64,000 nt of DNA from Thraustochytrium sp. TN22. Taxonomy: Eukaryota; Sar; Bigyra; Thraustochytrida; Thraustochytriidae. The notes beneath the pieces were generated by a model. It saw only the letters and a list, made by a program, of their open reading frames with translations. It was not told the origin of the DNA and did not search any database. The stretch spans positions 62,001-126,000 of the forward strand of contig JABLUY010000060.1 in NCBI GenBank assembly GCA_013306675.1, read 5' to 3'. Position numbers and translations under genes: made by a program. This document shows, in pieces, positions 1 through 8,177 of this stretch (positions are counted from its first letter, which is position 1; each line of letters opens with the position of its first letter).

Positions 1-1338
1 GAGCTGCGCGAGGCGGAGGCTCGCGCGGCACGCGAGCGGCAGCAGCAGCTCAAGAAGGAGGAGGCGAAGAAGGCGGAGGAGAGCGTTGGTGGCGGTGCGG
101 CTGCCGCGGCAGCAGCGGCGGCAGCCAAGGCCAAGGCTAAGGGAAAGAAGAAGCCGCGCGGACCCAAGTCAGACACGAAGCGGGTGCATTGGGATGTGCT
201 AGAGGACACGGAGGGTACGATCTGGGACAGCGGCGTGGACAGCGAAGACATCGAGCTAGCCGAGGTCTTCGGCGACCTGAAGGATGAATTCTCCAACAAA
301 GCGGCGGCCGCAAAGCAGGCGGAGGCGAGCAACGGTGAGGGCGGGCAGACCAAGCCCAGGGAGGTGGCCCTGATCGCGGACCCGAAGCGGCGACAGAATA
401 TGAGCATCTTTGCCAAGACGCTGATGAAGGGCGGGCGCGAGCTGTACGAGGTGGGCGCGGCGTTGCGGGCCATGGACCGGAGCAAGTTCGGGCCAAACGC
501 GCTGGCTTCGCTGCAGGAGTTTTTGCCGCAAAGCGACGAGGCGGACGCCGTGCAGACGTACGTGGAGGCAGGCGGGGAGCGTGGTCTCCTGGGTCCGGCA
601 GAGCGCTTTGTGGACGCGATCGGGTCGGTGCCGCGTCTCGCGCAGCGCATCCGAACGCTGACGGTGATGGCGGAGTTCGACGAACAGGCTCGCGATGCGG
701 TGCGGCGCGTGGAGCTGGTGCGTACGACGTGTACGCGTGTGCGCGAGTCGACGCGGTTCGCGCGGCTGCTGAGCATTATTCTCAAGGTTGGCAACGAGCT
801 GAACAAGGGCACGGACAAGGAGGAGGCGCGCGGTGTGCGGCTCGCGTCGCTGGTGCGCCTGAGCCAGACCAAATCGAACCGCAACACGACCCTGCTGCAG
901 TACCTGGTGGAGCACCTCATGTCCAAGGATCCCAGAGTGCTCGAGGTGGCGGACGACTTTCCCGATCTGGCCGAGGCAGCTCGATGCAATATGCAGACTC
1001 TTTCCGCGGACGTGGCCAAGCTTGGCTCGGGTTTGGCCACTGTGGAGCACGCGACGACGGCGGCGACCAAGGCGGGCGACGACGAGGATTTTGTGCGCGT
1101 CGCGGCCCCCTTCGCACGTCAGTCGCGGCCGAAGGCTGAGGAGGTGGCGGCGGATTTTAAGAGCATGGAGGCCGCCTACGCCGAGCTGTGCACATATGTG
1201 GGCGAGAACGCGCAGGCGCTCCCGCCTGAGGAGCTCTTCCAGCAGCTGCTGGCCTTTGTGTCGGAGTTCAACAGCACGGTCAAGCGCGCCCGAGACGCCG
1301 CGGCGCGCAAGGACCGCCGTGCGCGCACACCATCCTGA
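1..1338 (+). CDS. Formin, C-terminal part with FH2 domain (5' end outside window)
   Basis: The frame is open from base 1 to a TGA at 1336-1338, giving 445 residues with no start in view. After an Ala/Lys-rich linker (residues ~1-55) the FH2 domain begins with KRVHWDVL and TIWD, the usual 'lasso' opening. It continues with GNELNKGTDKEEARG, RLASLVRLSQTKS and TLLQYLVEHL, the conserved core of formin homology 2 domains. FH2 dimers nucleate and processively elongate unbranched actin filaments; this is family knowledge. The tail ends in a basic KRARDAAARKDRRAR stretch, with no recognisable DAD motif. Any FH1 or GTPase-binding part would lie to the left of the window. The last codons and the stop are partly repeated 55 bases downstream. 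Confidence 0.9.
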   Translation, partial: ELREAEARAARERQQQLKKEEAKKAEESVGGGAAAAAAAAAAKAKAKGKKKPRGPKSDTKRVHWDVLEDTEGTIWDSGVDSEDIELAEVFGDLKDEFSNKAAAAKQAEASNGEGGQTKPREVALIADPKRRQNMSIFAKTLMKGGRELYEVGAALRAMDRSKFGPNALASLQEFLPQSDEADAVQTYVEAGGERGLLGPAERFVDAIGSVPRLAQRIRTLTVMAEFDEQARDAVRRVELVRTTCTRVRESTRFARLLSIILKVGNELNKGTDKEEARGVRLASLVRLSQTKSNRNTTLLQYLVEHLMSKDPRVLEVADDFPDLAEAARCNMQTLSADVAKLGSGLATVEHATTAATKAGDDEDFVRVAAPFARQSRPKAEEVAADFKSMEAAYAELCTYVGENAQALPPEELFQQLLAFVSEFNSTVKRARDAAARKDRRARTPS

Positions 1339-1400
1339 GCTTCGTTGCTCTACCGTAGCGCGCAAGGACCGCCGTGCGCGTGCATCATCCTGAGCTTCTT
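1303..1400. repeat. 55-base-period tandem duplication spanning the formin stop codon
   Basis: The block around GCGCAAGGACCGCCGTGCGC and the following CATCCTGAGCTTC occurs twice, at about 1303-1345 and 1358-1398, with period 55 and a few mismatches. The first copy contains the formin stop codon. The second copy lies in the 3' untranslated region. Confidence 0.85.
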
Positions 1401-1707
1401 GTGTTGAGAGGTGATAGTGATAATAGTAGTGGGTACTTTAGCTAAGGCCTGAAGAAGAACCTGTGTGTGGTGTGGCTTATCTTTAAGAAATCTGTTAGGC
1501 GCAAGAGACGAGGAGGAGGCCAGCCTCAATGGGCGCAAACTTCTCTCCCCTAGAGCTACTAGCTAGCTAGCCAGCCATCCCTTCAGCAGGCAAGCAAGCC
1601 CGAGTGCTTGTTCTGAAGCCCTGGCCGAACCACCTTCGCGGCACGGCACAAAATGCAGCAGACAGAGAGGATGGCCGCAGCAGGGGCCACAGCGGCAGCG
1701 TCTGGCA
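1339..1707. other. Spacer between convergent genes (formin / MRRF)
   Basis: This 369-base tail-to-tail spacer has no supportable reading frame. It contains the second copy of the 55-base duplication and (CTAG)3 at 1559-1570 followed by CCAGCCAGCC-like sequence. It should hold the 3' ends of both flanking transcripts. Confidence 0.6.
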
Positions 1708-2628
1708 TCAGTGCTCCAGGATGTCCTTCTTGCGGGACTCGAGGAGCTCATCGACGCGCTGCTTGTATCGGTCGGCGACGCTGTCGACGTTCTTGGTCTC
1801 GGCGAAGTGCTCGTCCTCGCTCATTTCCTTGCGCTTCTTGGAGTTATCAAGCTGCTTCATCGCATCGCGGCGAGCGTGGTTGACGGCCCGCTTGGCGATT
1901 TCGTGCAGGTCGCTGGCGTGGCGCACGGTGGCGTCGCGGGTCTCCTTGGTGATCTTGGGCAGCGGCACGTTGACCTGCGTGCCCTCGACGCTCGGGTTGA
2001 GGTTGAGGTTGGACGTCTTGATGGCGTTGGCCACGCCGTTGACGAGCGACTCGTCAAAGACGCTGACGACCAGCAGCTTGGGCGACCGAATCGTGCCCTG
2101 CGCGATGGCGCTCAGCGGCGTCATGGACCCGTACGCGTCCACGTGCAGGTGGTCCAGCATCGACGGGTCGGGCCTTCCCGTACGCAGCTTGCTCAGCTCC
2201 TGCTCCAGGTGCGAGGCGGCGCGGTCCATGCGGTCCTCGAAGCGCTGCAGGTCGAAGGACGCGGGCTCGCTGCCCTCGGCGGCCTCCTCCTCCTCCTCCT
2301 CGGCCTCGGCCTCCAGGTCGTCCGCGGCCTTGCCGCCCTTGGCCTTCTTGCCCTTCTTCTTGCCCTTGGCGCCGCGGCCCCACTCCAGCTGGCACCACGG
2401 CCTCGCCAGGCCCACGGGCACGTGCAGCGCGGCGCCGGGGCCCTGCGCGAGCGCCGCGCTGCGCGCCGCCGCCGTCGCCTCGCCGCCGGCGACGGCCGCC
2501 GCCGCCACGGCGCGCCGCCGCAGCCCGCAGCCCGCCAGCGTCGACTTGGGCGCCGCCGCCGCCGCTGCGCCGCGCGCGCCCGCGCCCGCGCGCGCGCGCG
2601 CCGCGCGCGCCGCCGCCGCGCCCAGCAT
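1708..2628 (-). CDS. MRRF: Ribosome recycling factor, mitochondrial (RRF)
   Basis: This encodes 306 residues from the ATG at 2628. The frame stays open upstream, but the Met-Leu-Gly-Ala start followed by an Arg/Ala-rich stretch without acidic residues looks like a mitochondrial presequence, so I chose it. A Lys-rich then Glu-rich linker (residues ~75-115) leads into the RRF domain (residues ~120-306). Family signatures are LRTGRPDPSMLDHLHVDAYG, the NPSVEGTQVNVPLPKITKETR block, RRDAMKQLDNSKK and the C-terminal DRYKQRVDELLESRKKDILE. RRF, with EF-G, splits post-termination ribosomes. The organellar role is inferred from the leader. It is divergent from BBS4 and convergent with the formin. Confidence 0.94.
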   Translation of the reverse strand: MLGAAAARAARARAGAGARGAAAAAAPKSTLAGCGLRRRAVAAAAVAGGEATAAARSAALAQGPGAALHVPVGLARPWCQLEWGRGAKGKKKGKKAKGGKAADDLEAEAEEEEEEAAEGSEPASFDLQRFEDRMDRAASHLEQELSKLRTGRPDPSMLDHLHVDAYGSMTPLSAIAQGTIRSPKLLVVSVFDESLVNGVANAIKTSNLNLNPSVEGTQVNVPLPKITKETRDATVRHASDLHEIAKRAVNHARRDAMKQLDNSKKRKEMSEDEHFAETKNVDSVADRYKQRVDELLESRKKDILEH

Positions 2629-3464
2629 CCTCCGCGCGCTCGCGGCCCCGCTCCGGTCGAGTGTCGCGCTCGAGGTCTCGCTGCGCTTTGCTGTTTTGCA
2701 GGCTGCGACGGAGGCGGCGGCCTCAGGCTGGGAGCTCGTGGTCGTGGTCTTGCGCTCACCGTCAGCTGACTCGGACACGAGGGCCGGCGCCGCGAGGGCG
2801 CTCAACACGGCCGCGAGGAGGTTAGATGGCTTGGCATGCGGCCTGGCTTGGCTTGGCTTGACTTGGCTTGGCTTGGGTCGGCCTTGGCTTTTGGCGGCTG
2901 CGTGGACGCTGCGTATCAGAGTCAGCCTACTGTGTCTGGGATGATGCGCGCGGCGGCGGCGGCGGCTCCCTTTGTCTGTATACGCTGCGCGCGAGGATGC
3001 AGCACGCTCGCCATCGCCGGCGGCGGGATGTTCGTGACCTGCGAGGCTGCGACCTCGTTTCCCAGTGTGGAGGACGGTCATGCGGGCTGCATTTTCATTC
3101 TCCAAGGACTCGGAAGCGAGCGCCGCCAGGGCGCGAGGGATTCGCCGAAGAGGGCGCGGCTGCAGGCGTCGAGCGAGCTCGCCTCTGTGGGAAACCGATT
3201 AAGCAATGCCATCTTGCAGTGTGCAGTGCAGTGCACTGCACTGCAGTGGCTCGGTGCAGCGCTCGCTCAGGCTGCTGCCGCGGCGCGACACGGAGGAGGA
3301 GACCGTTACGCTCGCGACTGAGGCCGCACGACGCTGCCTTTTTGTCAATGCGCAGACTCCGCGCGGCAGGCGGTCGCGCTGCGGCAGGTCGTCGCGCCGC
3401 GCAGCGCTAGCGCAGCGCTAGCGCGGAGCAGAGCCGGAGCGCGGCACCCTTGCGCCCGCGCGCG
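2629..3464. promoter_or_regulatory. Divergent promoter region MRRF / BBS4
   Basis: This 836-base head-to-head spacer must contain both promoters. It holds repeated TTGGCTTGGCTTG units near 2845-2880, a 24-base perfect palindrome at 3222-3245, and a doubled CGCAGCGCTAG at about 3400-3422 just before the BBS4 start. I see no convincing reading frame in it. Confidence 0.5.
3222..3245. repeat. 24-base perfect palindrome
   Basis: The sequence is centred on GTGCAC at 3231-3236 and pairs without mismatch for 12 bases on each side. It is built from GCAGTG / CACTGC units. It lies between the divergent MRRF and BBS4 starts. Confidence 0.9.
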
Positions 3465-5174
3465 ATGGAGGAGGTGCTGCAGCGCAGCGAGACGGAGGAG
3501 AAGGGCGCGGCGGCGGGGCGATGGCGCGGCAAGGAGGGCGATGATGGCGAGCCTAGGCGGCGGCGCAGCAGCGCCAGCTCAAAGGCAGGGATGCAGCGAG
3601 CGCGGGAAGCGCTGGCGGTCATGTCCACGACGCTGCCGGGCGCGGGCGGCGAGCCACACGAGGACGACGAGGACGGCAGCGGCAAGCTCGCGGAACCCTC
3701 GGCAGCCAACAACAGGCGCGGGAGCTCCGCGAGCGAGTTTGACGTGTCGCACGTGGATGCCGCGGACGAGGCAAGCGGCGACGAAGCCAAGGGCGGCGAG
3801 GCCAAGAGCGACGACGCCAAGGGCGACGAACGGGTTGAAGCCAATGACGCGGCGACATCGGCGGTAGCGGTCCCGTCAAGCGCGGGCGCCCCGGCGATGG
3901 CGCGGAGGAAGAAGTCCAAGCAGGTGGCAACAGGGAGGGCGCTGGGGCGCGAGCGCGTAAACTGGCTCATCCACTTGCTGTACTCACGCGGGGAATACGT
4001 CGAATGCCTGCGGCTGGTAGAGACGCAGCTGCGGTCCTGCGGCGGCCTCTGCGAGTACGCGCTGCACGTGAAGGGGCTGATTCTGCGGTCGCAGGGCAAG
4101 GTGCAGGAGGCTCTGGAGCTCTTCCAAGCGGCGACGCTACTGAACCCGAGCAATGTGGAAAACCTCAAGCAGGTGGGGCGCAGTCTGTTCCTGCTGGGCA
4201 AACACGCCGCCTCGATCGACGTGCTGGATGAGGCCGCGCTCGGCAGCAGGCAGGAAGACTGGGAGATTCAGCACAACAAGGGCTTGTGCTTTATGTTCCT
4301 CAAGGAGTACGACAAGGCCTTGGAGGCTTTCGAGAACGCCAACGGGATCCAGCGGCACGATACGACCTTCATGGAGATGGGCAAGATTTTCACGGCGCGC
4401 GGTGAACTGCAGCGCGCAATCGATGTGTATCTGGAGGCGCTCGAGTTCTCCCCGGAAAACCCGGAGCTCCTGACGACAGTGGGCTTGCTGTACCTCCGCC
4501 AAGGGGAGAACATGAAGGCTTTCGAGTACCTCGGTAACTCGCTGACGCACGACCCACGCAACGCCCGGACGATTCTGGCAGCCGGGTCCGTGATCCAGGA
4601 CCACAGCGACATGGATGTGGCGCTGGTCAAGTACCGCGTCGCGGCAGTGAAGACGCCCAACTCCGCGCAGCTGTGGAACAACGTGGGCATGTGCTTCTTC
4701 GGCAAGCAGCGCTATGTGGCTGCGGTGGCTTGTCTCAAACGCTCACTGTACCTGGATCCCTTCCAGTGGATCACGGCGCACAACCTTGGGCTGGTGTTTA
4801 TGCACTCGGGCCAGAACGCCTCGGCCTTTCACTACTTGAGTGCGTCCATCAACCTCAAGCCGACGTACGCGGCCTCCTACATGTACCTAGCGATCGTGCT
4901 GGCACGCCTCGAGGACGCCGAGAGTGCGGTGGCTGCATACGACAAGGCGCTGCAGCTCGACCCGGATGACCCGGTTTGCTACCTGAACTTTGCCGCGACC
5001 TTGCACAACTTGGGCGAGCGCGAGCGCGCGCGGGAGCAGTTCGACGGATACAAGCGGCTATGCACGCGCATGACTTCGGACGAGCGCCGCGCGCTCTCGG
5101 ACACTGCTGGCGACCTCCAGACGCGCATGCTGCGTCTTTATGGCGACGACGATGAAGGCGGTGCGGACAATTGA
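3465..5174 (+). CDS. BBS4: Bardet-Biedl syndrome 4 protein (BBSome TPR subunit)
   Basis: This encodes 569 residues from the ATG at 3465. The first ~150 residues are a low-complexity acidic/Ala-rich extension that family members do not usually have. From residue ~165 the BBS4 signature appears (VNWLIHLLYSRGEYVECL, GGLCEYALHVKGLILR, GKVQEALELFQ). It is followed by a continuous tetratricopeptide solenoid, for example AQLWNNVGMCFFGKQRYVAA and ITAHNLGLVFMHSGQNASAF, to about residue 545, and then a short acidic tail. BBS4 is part of the octameric BBSome coat that moves membrane proteins in cilia; this is family knowledge. Its presence implies a ciliated or flagellated stage. It is divergent from MRRF and convergent with bL28m. 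Confidence 0.93.
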   Translation: MEEVLQRSETEEKGAAAGRWRGKEGDDGEPRRRRSSASSKAGMQRAREALAVMSTTLPGAGGEPHEDDEDGSGKLAEPSAANNRRGSSASEFDVSHVDAADEASGDEAKGGEAKSDDAKGDERVEANDAATSAVAVPSSAGAPAMARRKKSKQVATGRALGRERVNWLIHLLYSRGEYVECLRLVETQLRSCGGLCEYALHVKGLILRSQGKVQEALELFQAATLLNPSNVENLKQVGRSLFLLGKHAASIDVLDEAALGSRQEDWEIQHNKGLCFMFLKEYDKALEAFENANGIQRHDTTFMEMGKIFTARGELQRAIDVYLEALEFSPENPELLTTVGLLYLRQGENMKAFEYLGNSLTHDPRNARTILAAGSVIQDHSDMDVALVKYRVAAVKTPNSAQLWNNVGMCFFGKQRYVAAVACLKRSLYLDPFQWITAHNLGLVFMHSGQNASAFHYLSASINLKPTYAASYMYLAIVLARLEDAESAVAAYDKALQLDPDDPVCYLNFAATLHNLGERERAREQFDGYKRLCTRMTSDERRALSDTAGDLQTRMLRLYGDDDEGGADN

Positions 5175-5565
5175 AGGCAGCGAGCCTCAGACAAGAGTGA
5201 AAAGAAAGATAGAGAAAGGAAGGATGGATGGATGGATGGATGTGTGACCACCTTTTCTTTCCTCCCCGCGCCCCGCTACATGGGCCCAGGATGAGCTCCT
5301 CGTAGGAGCCTCGTACGTGTTGTAAAAAGGTGAGTCATGCGAGGGTATCGGTGCTTGCTTGCTTGCTTGCTCGGTCGTGCTGACGGCGTTCACTTGCTGA
5401 CAGCACTCGCCTGCTCGGTCACATGTGCCGGCGCCGCCTCCCCCGACTGTTTATTTTTTTTCTTTCTTGCCGGGCGCGAGCGTCCCCCCACGACGATGAG
5501 CGCGCCATCGCTCGTGGTGTTTGGTTTGATCGCTTTCACTCGCTGTCAATCACAGTCAGAGTCAG
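5175..5565. other. Spacer between convergent genes (BBS4 / bL28m)
   Basis: This 391-base tail-to-tail spacer has no supportable gene. It contains a GGAT tetranucleotide run at about 5222-5242 and a GCTT run at about 5351-5370. Confidence 0.6.
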
Positions 5566-5967
5566 TTAGTTGGTGCCGGCCGTGGAGGGCTTGGCGCCGC
5601 CGGCCTGCTCCTGCTCGGCGCGAGCCTCGAGCACGCGCTGGCGCAGGCCCATGGCGAGGCGGGAGTCCTTGCAGAGGTGTGGCTTATTGAGCAGAAACTC
5701 GTCGAAGCCGCCGGCCTTACGGATGCACCTTAGCGCGTGCGCGGTGAAGCGCAGCTGGAACTCCTCCTCGAGCAGCTCGCTCTTCATGGTGGTGACCTGC
5801 ACGTTGGGCTTCCACGTGCGGCGCGTCTTGTTCTTGGCATGGCTCACGCTGTTGCCATACTTCACCGTCTTGCCTGCCCAGATGGCGCGCTGCGCGCGGC
5901 CGGGCTTGGCGCCGCTCTTGTTGCCGCGCGCCACCAAGTTGGCCAGCGTGCCCGCGCGCGACGCCAT
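5566..5967 (-). CDS. MRPL28: Mitochondrial large-subunit ribosomal protein bL28m
   Basis: This encodes 133 residues from the ATG at 5967, the first Met after a long Arg-rich stretch that I take as 5' leader. The protein reads GKTVKYGNSVSHAKNKTRRTWKPNVQ. The NSVSHAKNKTRR and RRTWKPNVQ segments are the signature of ribosomal protein L28. The core of about 75 residues matches bacterial L28 in length. It continues with LRFTAHALRCIRKAGGFDEFLL and an Ala/Gln-rich tail, as in organellar versions. It is a structural component of the large subunit. The mitochondrial assignment comes from the basic N-terminus and the lack of any plastid signal. It lies divergently 620 bases from deoxyhypusine synthase. 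Confidence 0.9.
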   Translation of the reverse strand: MASRAGTLANLVARGNKSGAKPGRAQRAIWAGKTVKYGNSVSHAKNKTRRTWKPNVQVTTMKSELLEEEFQLRFTAHALRCIRKAGGFDEFLLNKPHLCKDSRLAMGLRQRVLEARAEQEQAGGAKPSTAGTN

Positions 5968-6587
5968 GCTCCCGCTCGCCGCTCGCCCCCGCGGACGCAG
6001 GCGCTGGCGAACACGCGCACGCACACGAGGACGCGGACCCAGGCGCGGACGCGAGCGCAGCACCGACCGCGCGACCAGCCGCGGTCCCGCTCTGCCGCGC
6101 GCGCGCGGCCGGGCGCCCCCCGGGCGGGCGGGCGGGAGGCAGCAGCAGCGCCGCAGGCTTTGGGCCGCTTTCGGAAGCGGCCCATCGCGCTCGGCTGTGC
6201 CACTTTTTAAAGGAGTTAGGCCTCCTTTGTGCTCTGTTGACTGTCAACTGTTGACTGCTGTCAAATGCTTGTTTTGAGTGAACAGCTGGCTGTTGATCGG
6301 TGGCGGCCATTGGTGACTGTCTCCGGCAGCCTGGCTGCGCAGTGCCGCGGATTCGGAGAACTGGGAGAACTAGCGCGAGCGGGACCTGGGTATCGGGCAG
6401 ACGCGCGGCGGCGCGCGGCGGCGGCAGAGCGCGAAGGGCGACGGCGCGAGCGGCAGAGCGGCGGTCTCGGCGGGCGACGAGGTCGAAAGGGCCTGGGCGC
6501 GGCGGCAGGGCCCGCTCTGAGCGGCTGGATTCGCGAGCGAGCGAGCGAGCGACTGACTGGTGGAGCGAGCGCAGCACGAGAGACAAG
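5968..6587. promoter_or_regulatory. Divergent promoter region bL28m / DHS
   Basis: This 620-base head-to-head spacer includes a 7-base inverted repeat (AAAGGAG / CTCCTTT, 6209-6215 and 6222-6228) and, at 6243-6255, GTCAAC-T-GTTGAC. A GCGA run precedes the DHS start. No gene is visible in it. Confidence 0.45.
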
Positions 6588-7697
6588 ATGGCGAGCGGGG
6601 CCGGGGAGCCGCCCAAGCTGGCGCAGGAGGCCGTGCTGGTGGTTTCGGACGAGGTGCCGGACACAGAGACGGTCAAGGGGTATGACTTCAACGATGGACT
6701 GGACCTGGAGAAGCTGCTGGAGTCGTACATGAGGGTCGGGTTTCAGAGCACGAACCTGGGCCTGGCCGTGGAGGAGATCAACAAGATGCTGCGGTGGCGC
6801 CTGAGCGACGAGCCGGTGCGGGAGGATGACAACGTGCAGGACCCGGAGGAGCGCAAGCGCGTCAAGTGCACCATCTTCCTCTCGTACACCTCGAACCTGA
6901 TTTCCTCGGGCATCCGCGAGATCCTGCGCTTCCTCGTGGAGCACAAGATGGTGGATGCCGTGGTGACAACGGCCGGCGGCATCGAGGAGGACTTTATCAA
7001 GTGCCTGGCGCCGACATATCTGGGCGCTTTTGACCTGCCGGGCAAGGACCTGCGCATGAAGGGCCTCAACCGCATCGGCAACCTGCTGGTGCCGAACGAC
7101 AACTACCGCCTCTTCGACGACTGGCTGACGCCCATCCTGGACACCATGTACGAGGAGCAGAAGGAGCAGGGCATCACCTGGACGCCGAGCAAGTTCATCC
7201 ACCGCCTCGGCAAGGAGATCGACAATCCGGAGTCCGTGTACTACTGGGCGTACAAGAACGACATCCCGGTCTTTTGCCCGGCCATCACGGACGGCAGCAT
7301 CGGCGACATGCTGTACTTTCGCTCGTACCGGAACGAGGACTTTGTGCTGGATATCGTTGGCGACATCCGCCGCATCAACGAGATCGCCACGCACGCGCCC
7401 AAGAGTGGCATGATCATCCTGGGTGGTGGCATTGTCAAGCACCACGTGTGCAACGCCAACCTGATGCGCAACGGCGCGGACTTTTCCGTCTTCATCAACA
7501 CGGCGAGCGAGTTTGACGGCAGTGACTCGGGCGCACGTCCGGACGAGGCGATCTCGTGGGGAAAGATCCGCCGCGAAGCAACGCCCGTCAAGCTCTATGC
7601 GGAGGTTACCCTGGTCTTCCCCATCATTGTCGCGCAGACCTTTGCCAAGTACCTCAAGGAGCAGAAGGAGAAGGAGAAGGCGGAAGCCGCCAACTAG
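6588..7697 (+). CDS. DHPS: Deoxyhypusine synthase
   Basis: This encodes 369 residues from the ATG at 6588, the same length as the human enzyme. It transfers the aminobutyl group of spermidine to one lysine of eIF5A, the first step of hypusine formation, using NAD in the cytosol. Family signatures run along the whole protein: [66 protein letters not shown]-like [32 protein letters not shown], and [20 protein letters not shown]. The [15 protein letters not shown] block carries the active-site lysine (K326 here, equivalent to K329 in human). No residue looks damaged. It is convergent with the acidic coiled-coil gene. Confidence 0.97.
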   Translation: MASGAGEPPKLAQEAVLVVSDEVPDTETVKGYDFNDGLDLEKLLESYMRVGFQSTNLGLAVEEINKMLRWRLSDEPVREDDNVQDPEERKRVKCTIFLSYTSNLISSGIREILRFLVEHKMVDAVVTTAGGIEEDFIKCLAPTYLGAFDLPGKDLRMKGLNRIGNLLVPNDNYRLFDDWLTPILDTMYEEQKEQGITWTPSKFIHRLGKEIDNPESVYYWAYKNDIPVFCPAITDGSIGDMLYFRSYRNEDFVLDIVGDIRRINEIATHAPKSGMIILGGGIVKHHVCNANLMRNGADFSVFINTASEFDGSDSGARPDEAISWGKIRREATPVKLYAEVTLVFPIIVAQTFAKYLKEQKEKEKAEAAN

Positions 7698-8177
7698 GCC
7701 TAATGGGTACGACGTGCGTGTGCGCATGCGTGTGCGCGCAGAGCATCATCTTCGGCGCCTTGGCAACAGACCCAAGAGACCTGCTAACTTATGGCCACTG
7801 GGAGTTACGAAAAGAAAGAACAAACATCTGTGTTGAAGAAGAAAGGAGGAGTGGCCAGTCGCGGTAGCAAGAGAGCAAGAAAGCTCGCACCCTCTCTGTG
7901 GCGACAGGTTGGCTGGCTGGCTGGTTGGCTGGCTGGCTGGCTGGCTGGCTGGCTCTAGCTAGCTAGCTAGCTAGCTAGCTAGCCAGTTGCCCCACTGCCA
8001 ACAAGCTTGCGCCATCTCCGACGTGTGTTGTACTTTGCAGCTGGCAGGTAGCTTTGGTATGATCGACTCGGAGAGGGAGGGAAAGAAGAGATGGAAGCCG
8101 TGCCGTGCAGTGTTGCTCCGTCCGGAAAGACAGACACATGCGTGCGTTCGCGCACGCGAGCGGAGTGGACTGCTGGC
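7698..8177. other. Spacer between convergent genes with GGCT and CTAG runs
   Basis: This 480-base tail-to-tail spacer contains a GGCT tetranucleotide run (about 7909-7953) directly followed by (CTAG)7 at 7955-7982. The CTAG run is self-complementary. No supportable gene is present. Confidence 0.65.

Noticed and set aside
2629-3105. In-frame upstream extension of the ribosome recycling factor
   Set aside because: The frame is open but has no ATG-initiated, presequence-like start. Met at 2628 gives a typical mitochondrial leader.
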